DNA of 64,000 nt from Sindora glabra (Eukaryota; Streptophyta; Magnoliopsida; Fabales; Fabaceae), in the NCBI GenBank assembly GCA_020226215.1, contig CM035233.1, positions 37,036,027-37,100,026 of the forward strand. The letters run 5' to 3'. The first letter of the stretch is position 1. Each line of letters opens with the position of its first letter. The position numbers were made by a program, and so were the translations under genes. Below, in pieces: positions 56,441-64,000 of the stretch. The notes under the pieces are model-generated. The model was not told where the DNA came from and searched no databases. It saw only the letters and a list, made by a program, of their open reading frames with translations.

Positions 56441-58840
56441 AAATTAAAACTAATTTAATTTTTTATTTATTTTTCTACTTTTTTGCTTTAATAGCATATT
56501 TTAACTCCTAGGAATTTAAAGAAATGAAAACGATGAATTATTAAAATGATCAACATGGTAATTAGCTAGAGTAATAAATGTGCTCGAAAGTTTTAATAAA
56601 AGAAGAATTTATTGAATTGTTAGAATTTGATGATGAGTTAAAGGAGGAAGAATTTATAAGACATTTATTGAATAGATTTTAGTAATTAGGAAGGATTAAA
56701 GGATGAAGAGAAATTGCAATTTCTCTTTTCCTAAAATGCTTTTCAGCCATTTTCCCTAAATTCCTTATAAAATACCCAAAACCTTTTTCATTTTTTCATT
56801 TTATCTCTCATCATCAACTTCTTCAAAGCCTTAAAGCTCATTTGAAATGGAACTCCACCATTTCTTCTTAAAATTTCATCTTATAAAGGTAAGTAACCTC
56901 TTAATCTATGGTTTCTCATGAGTTAATTCTTTTAATCTTATTTATTTTCTTATTTATATTTGAATTCCAAGTTAGGTTTGATTGAGAGAAGTTGAACAAG
57001 TAAACTAGTAACCCACAATCCTTTTTGTTTAATGTTTAAAGACTTTACTTATCTTATTCCACACTTCAAGCTTTTCCTTCAAGAATTATGAGTCATATAC
57101 CCTAAACTTAAAATAAATTCAATATTTTGCTGAAGTTTTAATTTTTAAGGGTTTTATAGGAAATTATATGATATTGTATTTTAAACATTAAACTTGATGT
57201 TTTGATTAGTGGGTTTTGTTGTTAGGGGTAACATCTATTTATCTTAAAAGTTTGGCGTTGACATTGAATGCTAAAAATGAGATTAAGAAGTTAAAATTAA
57301 TGAATGAATAGTAATTTTACAGAGAATTCTACAAGTAATGAGTTTGTAATTATGCTAGTAGAGTTGCTATCTAGCATCGCATTAGCATAGTTAACTATAA
57401 TCAGGTAGAACTGATCTCTAACTCGGTATAGTTAATTATAGCTAGGAAACGGTGCTTTTAAGTTAACCACATCAACTACATAGTAAATTATGGTTGAGTA
57501 AAAGTTGCCTTTTGACTTTTATAGTTAACTATATAATTAACTATAAGTGTCAGGATTTTCATTTTTGGATACTTATAGTTAAGTATATAGTCAATTACTA
57601 CCTTTACCTTAGTAGTATTGCCTATTTTATGAAATTTCATGATACTGTATCCTTTAGATCATGTAAGACAAAGATGAATAACATCATTGTGAGTAATAAA
57701 AAGTAATATAAGTAAATAAAACATACTTATGCCTATCCAAGGTAAGAAAAATTATGTAAAGTCACTTAGCTATGCTAGGGAATTTTGGAGAGCTACCCAT
57801 GCTTTTGCTTACTTATGTATAAATGTGAATGCTTGCACTATGAATATAGACTCAAAATAGTTGATAAGACGCTAATGTGTTATGAATTGTGTTATTGATG
57901 AGAATATTGATGAGGTTGAAATGATAGATATGCTTGTGTTTCATTTATGTATCAAATTTGTGTGCCTATTTTTAAGGTGACATAACTAAACCTAAAGGGA
58001 TTAGGATAAATTTTATGAAAGGATAAGGATAGCTAAAAAGCACAAAGAAAATTGTTTGTTTTATCTATATATTGTATTAGGTTGCTAGTTTGATACTTGA
58101 CTTTAAATGTTTATCAATTTTTGGTGGCCTTATGTATTAACCTCTTGGGAAATTGTATATACTCTCTTAACAAGTTAAGAATTGTGATGTTAGTAAGGTT
58201 TGTTCCTTATTGTAACTCAGTAGGTTATAATATGGATTGGCCTATAAGTAAGTATGTTTAGGATTGCTATATTTTCTTTATGCTTAAATTGTTGGGTAAG
58301 TATCTCAAGTTATTTAAGTGCCATTATTTGTTTAATTAGAATGCTATCTTACTAAGCTCCCAAACTTACTTTTCCATGGTTTACAATTTCAAATAATCAA
58401 ATAAACATTTTGCTGCCACCACAACTCCTATGATAAGTAGGATTGCAAATCTTCCTTTTTTTTATAGGCCTAACAGATCTTATTTTGTAATGGAATTAAT
58501 TGTAAGGTATTCATTTAAACTTTCTAACTAAGGCCATAGTCACAAATAGGTCGAACATAGATTGCTTCATTTATGGTTGTAGTTAAGCCCATTTATACTT
58601 CCTTAGCTATTAGGCTTATAAGTTTGCATAACTTTTGAACATTACAAATGTAAAATTTGAATTTTTAACTAAATGATAATGGATGCATATTTATTTATTC
58701 CTTTAGTTATAGATGGAAATAATCAAGACCTACAAGAAGATGTTTTCTAAATGTTATTAAATGAGCATTTAAATAAGAAATACTTGTGAGATTAAGGTCA
58801 TTAGTTTCACACTGATGACAACATTAGGAGGGTCATAACA
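56440..58840 (+). mobile_element. Probable gypsy-type LTR (solo or truncated)
   Basis: A promoter-like block has TATAAAATA at 56766-56774, a pyrimidine-rich leader and a strong splice-donor-like GGTAAGTAA at 56888, as in the R/U5 of long plant gypsy LTRs. The right end GGGTCATAACA at 58830-58840 fits the common gypsy LTR terminus GGGTCGTGACA after G-to-A changes. No primer-binding site follows, so it is a solo or truncated LTR. The left end is unresolved. A cluster of TAGTTAACTA palindromes lies at 57387-57600. Confidence 0.38.
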
Positions 58841-60017
58841 TCATGGAAGTTATTCTTAAAAAACTTTTAACTAAAATTATAGAAGTTAAACATCATATAC
58901 TTAGTATAACACCATTATTTTAGTTGAAATGGTATAATGTCATAAAATCTTTTAGCTTAAATTAGTTACAAAGCATTTTTATTCATGCAAATATTGTAAA
59001 ATCATAATTTTGCAAAATAATCCCTACAATCTAACCCTTGAAGTTAAATTCATATGTATTTTGTAAATCCTCACCCCTAAAACCTAGTACCCAAAATTAA
59101 ATTCAATATATATATGTATGTATTTTGTAAATCTTAATCTTATAATTAAAATCCAATACATATTAGCATTTTGCATATGCTAACCTTAAAAATATAATAT
59201 TTAAAATTAAATTCAAGCACTCTAAATAATTTTAATTTTTAGATACAAAATATTTTAATTATTTATTTATCCAATATTTAAATAGGAAAATTTAATTTTA
59301 ATTAATTTTTAGTAATGGTTAATTGCTACTTTATATAGTTATACTATTATAGAATTGCAATACAGTGTTAGCTTATTAACATCGATTAAAAAGAAAATTG
59401 ACACATATAATGTTATGATAATATTTTTTAAAATATGAACAACTTACAATGTCAATTAAAATAAAGGATTGGTATTGTAAATTTATAGTATCCTTTTATA
59501 ACAATTATTGTGGAATTGATGTCTAATAGAAAATAAGAGTTAGTTCAAAAAATATGGATAATATTATATGAAAATTCAAGATGACAATTATTAATTATAA
59601 TTGAAGTATATTTTACTTTACATGTCATTTAGATTTAGCTGACATTTAAAGGTATAAGAATACTGCTTACTTTGAAAGGTATGACAAGTAAAACGTTGGC
59701 TTTTCATTAATAATTGGTGTTTATTATTACTCTTAGTGCCTATTGCTCACACTCTTATTTTATGTTTAGATTGAATTTGAGCATAACCCACTTATTCTTA
59801 CAAAATGCTTTGAATTTTAGGAAGCATCACATCTAGGATTAATAAAAGACATTAGAGTCATAGATAGGATGCTTACATATGATTCAAAGTATTTTTAAAT
59901 ATGGGTGGGCTATCTTTATATTTTGGCATGGAATTATATGGAAAATAGATCATGTTGGTAGGTTTTCCTTATATTCCACCATATACATTAAAATAAAGAA
60001 TCTTGCAAATCTTGTGG

Positions 60018-60079
60018 AGCACTTTAATATAAGGAAAATAAATCAGGGAGTACTTTAATATAAGGAAAATAAATTAACT
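60018..60079. repeat. Tandem duplication, 2 x 31 bp
   Basis: ACTTTAATATAAGGAAAATA at 60021 is repeated 31 bases later. A second small duplication built on ATTTAGGGTG follows at about 60087-60142. Confidence 0.85.
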
Positions 60080-60139
60080 TTCTTTTACACAACAAAGATT
60101 AATTTAGGGTGAATTTGCAATAAAGATCAATTTAGGGTG

Positions 60140-60142
<3 letters not shown>

Positions 60143-60204
<62 letters not shown>
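60143..60204. repeat. (AT)31 microsatellite
   Basis: An uninterrupted AT run of about 62 bp. Confidence 0.95.
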
Positions 60205-60207
<3 letters not shown>

Positions 60208-62730
60208 TTATGTTGTAAAAGTATAGTTTTGTGTAAGTTATTTTATGGAATATGTATAACTATAAAAGTATTTTATGTTTTCATTTGTAATTTTCTTGAT
60301 ACAATGATCTATTGTAATTGAAGTCTTCTTTTGATCTTTACTTTCATTTGAGAATATCTAAATATGTTTAATTTTTTCTTATTGTCATCTTTAACTTTTA
60401 CTGTATAATACATCATTATCTAAAATTTTAAAGATTTCATTGTGTAAAATTGTCTCTAATGTTTATTATTAGGAAAAATTGATCAAAACACATCAAATAT
60501 GTGTAGCAAAATTTTTAAATTTTTTACTAAAAACTTAGGACATGTTATTTTTTGAATTAATTCATGGTTAATTGCATAACTTAAATAAAATAAAATTTAA
60601 AATTTAAGTTATACCTTCTTGAGAGTTGTTCTCAAAATCTTGAGTCTTTAAATGAGAGATTAATCTCCAATACTAGTAATGATCTATGTGAATTAAATTG
60701 ATCTAAGCTTATAACAAAATTCACAATAATGGTAGAATGGGAAATTTAATTCATTCAACTAAAAGGTGCTAACTCTTTTATGAATCACTTATTCATATGA
60801 TTGTGATTAATGTTTGAATGTAAAGAAAAGTTAGAAGAGTATTTTAGTGCATAACACATGTGTTAATATTTCACACACTGAGCTCAATATTTGGTTGCCA
60901 TCTCTTTTCTTTTTATTGAAGAAGGTACCACACAAGTTGAGAATATTCTTTAATACATGTCATCCATTTTCTAAAAATTGGGTTACATAACAAGCATAAT
61001 TATTCTAAGTTTGTTTGTTACTCGCTTGGTATAATTGAGTCCAAACTTTTTTATTAGGTTATTATAAGTCCAAAGCCATAAATTATCTTATGCAATTATA
61101 AAGTTAATTATTTAATTATATTAATTTATCAATTAAATTAATTTTCTAAGTAAAGAACTATTCCTTTACTTAAGATCTCCTCTAGAGTTAATATAAATGT
61201 TCTTACAATATTTAAATATCAATATTATAAATTTTCTATTATTTAATAATTCTAATCTTTATTAAAATTATTAAATTATTAATTAATTGACATTTCTAAT
61301 CTCATTAGAATACATAATTAATCATTGCAAATTTCCAAGATGTTCATTAATTTAACTTTTGAGCTAAAAACATTTTAAATTCTGACATTTCCTTTGACTC
61401 TGGATCAAGGAAATTCTATTATGTGTAGCCCACTAGGTTTGCATGTTGACATTAAATTTGTTTATAAACTTCTACAAGTTCATTTGAATTAAAACTATAT
61501 TTATTCATTTATAATTTCCCTGAATTGTACAAATAAATTCATAGATCATGATTAGCTTTTAGTAAAGCATCATGGCCACCCAAATGTAAGGAATAGAATT
61601 TTGGAAATCAAAATCGTTCATGACAAGGTATTAATCTATAATTCAATTCCTTTATCTTTTGATATTCAAATTGGACATAGGGTATGGTTTAAGTGTCAAC
61701 TCTAATTTAAATGTCCAATTATAGGTGCATGTTTGATGACTATGTGTTGTCTCTTAATCGATCATGCATAAAACTCCTATTATGTATATATAGACCTATG
61801 ATTTTGATTATGGCACATGTATCAAACATTGTTTGAATATCTTTGCTTATTATCAATAAGGATGGATTCTTTTTTGATCAATCACTACCATAATGTATTT
61901 TGTAATATAGGTAATTATTATTCGTACTTATTTCTTAAGAATGGAAATCTAGAATAATATTAAAGTGTAGAACTTCATACATAAGATACTATGTTAACCT
62001 TAAGTCTGAGGATCACTTACATAACCTTTCATATGAGAAATCCATTGATACATGGTAACACCCTAAATGGCTTCCCATAATGGGTTAATCTAGTCTTTAT
62101 CAAGATATCACTATATCTATAATGTATGAGACCATTGCATTTTTCTAGAAAAATATGACGTGTTGTATGTTAGTTTACTCATGAATCAATACTATATGTT
62201 TTAATAATAATTTAATAACTAATGATATTGAGAAATATGATTATATGTATAAATTTTCTCCTAATTACCATTCTAATTGTAATTAATTTATATATAATTA
62301 TATTTCAAGGACTTTATCTAATATTTTATACATATATCAATATATATATCAAAACTATATTGATAAAGAAGCCATGCTTATTAAATATGGTAAGATATAC
62401 ATATAGTTTTATGCCATTCCATTTGATTATTTCTAGGGCCTCTGTACTAACATTTGTAGCAAATCTTGTTAGGCTACAAGATATTGGATTTGAAAAGAAA
62501 CAAAAAAAAAAACCATGTTGATTATTGAATAAAATCCAACATGAAATATCAAATACAAACTTATTTCTAATAAATTACATAAATTTTAAATGCCCTATGT
62601 CAAAAACAATACCAAATGTTACACATTAGTTATACATAGAATCCAATGTTTAAAGGTATATTTATAGCTAATTAATTTTTTTTTATTTATGAGGTTATGG
62701 AAAACTACGAAGGCTTACCATGTCAGTTTA

Positions 62731-64000
62731 TGTAATATCTCAATTTAATATTTACAAATATCCTAAATTTCAATGTTTGAGAATAACTATTTTTATTTAT
62801 TTAGTTAATATTAATTTTAAATTTATTCTCCTTTTAGAAGATTTAGAAATATTAAAATGATATTAATAATAATAATATTTGAAATATATTTATGTCTATT
62901 TATCTATATTTATATATGGTCATTATTAAATTAATACTAGTTTAAAGTAATTTTTATGAAAGAACTTCGTATAAGTTGAAAATACTTTAATAATCATAGG
63001 TGTAAGAATTTATAAAATAAATTTATTTATATTTAATGAATTATTTATGAGAATTAGGGAAGTTTGAAATAATTATTTTAGAAATTATAAATTTATTAGG
63101 TTATTACAAATGTATATAACTATTAAAAAAAGATTAAAAATGATAAAGCTAAGATTTTAAACAAAGATTAGTTTTATGGAATTGAGTTTTTAAAAAAGTA
63201 AGAATGATTGGGATTTTTATGGCGTTGAGCTCACAAAGGTAAGAAATATAAGATAAAAACCCAAAGCTACTTTATTTTTGTCATTTACCACCTCTCTTTT
63301 ACATATCTAATTGGTCCCTCCTCTCTCCTAAAATCCTATCGCCTTACTCTCTCTCTCATTAACTTCAGCTATTGCCTTTTCTTTTTTAATTTATTTCTCT
63401 AGCTTTTTCTTAAGAAAAGAAGACCCCCGATATAGCTTACTTTTTCCCCTATTTTCCTTCTTTTCTTAGTGCTATTGCGGTTCTCTCTCTCCCTTCCCAC
63501 TCTCCTTGTTTGGTTCTCTCTTTCTTCTTTTCTCTCAACTGCTTGCTTCTCTCTCTTGCTTCTTTCTCTGGTGATGAAACTGGCCTCCTTGCTACATTGC
63601 TTTTGCTATTCATCGTGCATCCATTGCGCTTGCGCCTACCATTTACCGCTATAAGGTAACGAAAGTAGCTGCATCCGTAGCTAGAGTAAGGCTTTTGGCC
63701 TTCTCTCCTTTGTTGGTGGCTCAAAACCACTCTACTAATGTCAAGTTCTGATTGTCATGTGCTATCTTCGTTGTGCATTGTTGTTGTGGAAGGGAGCTAC
63801 CAGAATTGAGAAAGACAGCGCCAAAGCTCCTAGCTTCTCAAAGATTCTGGTGATCTTAACACCGTTCTAGCTGGGGTGACTTGCCGACATTCATTCTCGG
63901 CAAAGGTGAGTGATTTTTCTCACATAAAAACCTCATTCTTAATGATGATCTAACCCCCATTCAAAAGAACCCCTTTCATGAATATTTTGGGACATTTAGC
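62731..64000 (+). mobile_element. Probable start of a gypsy-type LTR, cut by the window end
   Basis: TGTAATATCTCAATTTAATA at 62731 matches the usual plant gypsy LTR opening (TGTAACACCCC...) after C-to-T changes. An AT-rich U3-like region is followed at 63280-63900 by a CT-rich, GC-richer transcribed-leader-like block, and a splice-donor-like AAAGGTGAGTG at 63904. The open frames on both strands here (63449-63730, 63469-63654) are low-complexity products of the CT tract. It could alternatively be a host promoter and 5' UTR. Confidence 0.42.

Larger units (their letters stand above)
58841..62730. other. AT-rich spacer, no supported gene
   Basis: Contains short tandem duplications (60018-60079, 31-bp unit) and an AT microsatellite (60143-60204). 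A segment at about 61380-61830 is richer in G+C and resembles old retrotransposon non-coding sequence, but I cannot assign it. The 99-codon plus frame at 62222-62521 is AT-driven and unconvincing. Confidence 0.45.

Noticed and set aside
55900..56500. psbE as the next gene in the plastid block
   Set aside because: Only a weak resemblance near 55930-55990, not enough to extend the NUPT past about 55,970.
61380..61830. A possible coding or organelle-derived segment
   Set aside because: Composition differs from its flanks, but no frame or organelle gene can be recognised. Probably old retrotransposon non-coding DNA.
63449..63730. 93-codon minus frame rich in Arg/Glu/Lys
   Set aside because: Translation of a CT-rich leader; low complexity and no homology signal.

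Overview
The window is AT-rich nuclear DNA of a flowering plant, most likely a eudicot. I infer this from one intron-containing plant-type gene, a plant L1-type LINE, Ty1-copia and Ty3-gypsy retrotransposons, several small DNA-transposon remnants, and a decayed block of chloroplast DNA. Species cannot be fixed from sequence alone. Most of the 64 kb is transposon-derived or featureless AT-rich spacer.

Layout: (1) 1310-7262 is a complete but dead LINE on the plus strand, bounded by a perfect 13-bp target-site duplication and an A13 tail. (2) 7448-8584 is a long inverted-repeat (foldback) element, and 9154-9319 is a 165-bp MITE-like hairpin with 60-bp arms. (3) 9326-19290 is AT-rich spacer with one possible 1.1-kb TIR element (15097-16189) and a short decayed coding remnant (about 13880-14130). 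(4) 19291-31560, minus strand, holds the only convincing host gene: a CCCH zinc-finger protein with two RRM domains, 876 residues, four coding exons and a 5' UTR exon, related to Arabidopsis C3H41 and animal RBM26/RBM27. Its last intron carries a very young antisense Ty1-copia element (20287-25406, identical 121-bp LTRs, GTCTT target duplication) with one internal stop codon in an otherwise open gag-pol. Another intron carries a LINE tail, and the 5' UTR intron a small LTR remnant. (5) 34692-43267 is an old full-structure Ty3-gypsy element on the minus strand (LTRs, decayed PBS, gag, protease, RT, RNase H and integrase remnants, TTTTT target duplication). (6) 43950-44143 is a Mutator-like MITE, and 45861-47700 a possible LTR. 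(7) 49960-51480 is a minisatellite whose monomers alternate between about 126 and 97 bp. (8) About 51.9-55.97 kb is a nuclear insertion of plastid DNA (NUPT) that keeps the chloroplast order and strands rpl20, rps18, rpl33, psaJ, trnP-UGG, trnW-CCA, petG, petL, all decayed. (9) 56.4-58.84 kb looks like a gypsy-type LTR, and 62731 to the window end looks like the start of another.

Functionally, only the CCCH/RRM gene is expected to make a protein. The transposons are decayed apart from the copia element, which is structurally recent but split by a nonsense codon. Many lesions in the LINE, gypsy element and NUPT read as C-to-T or G-to-A changes (TGG to TGA/TAG, CGA to TGA, CAA to TAA), as expected for heavily methylated, silenced plant DNA.
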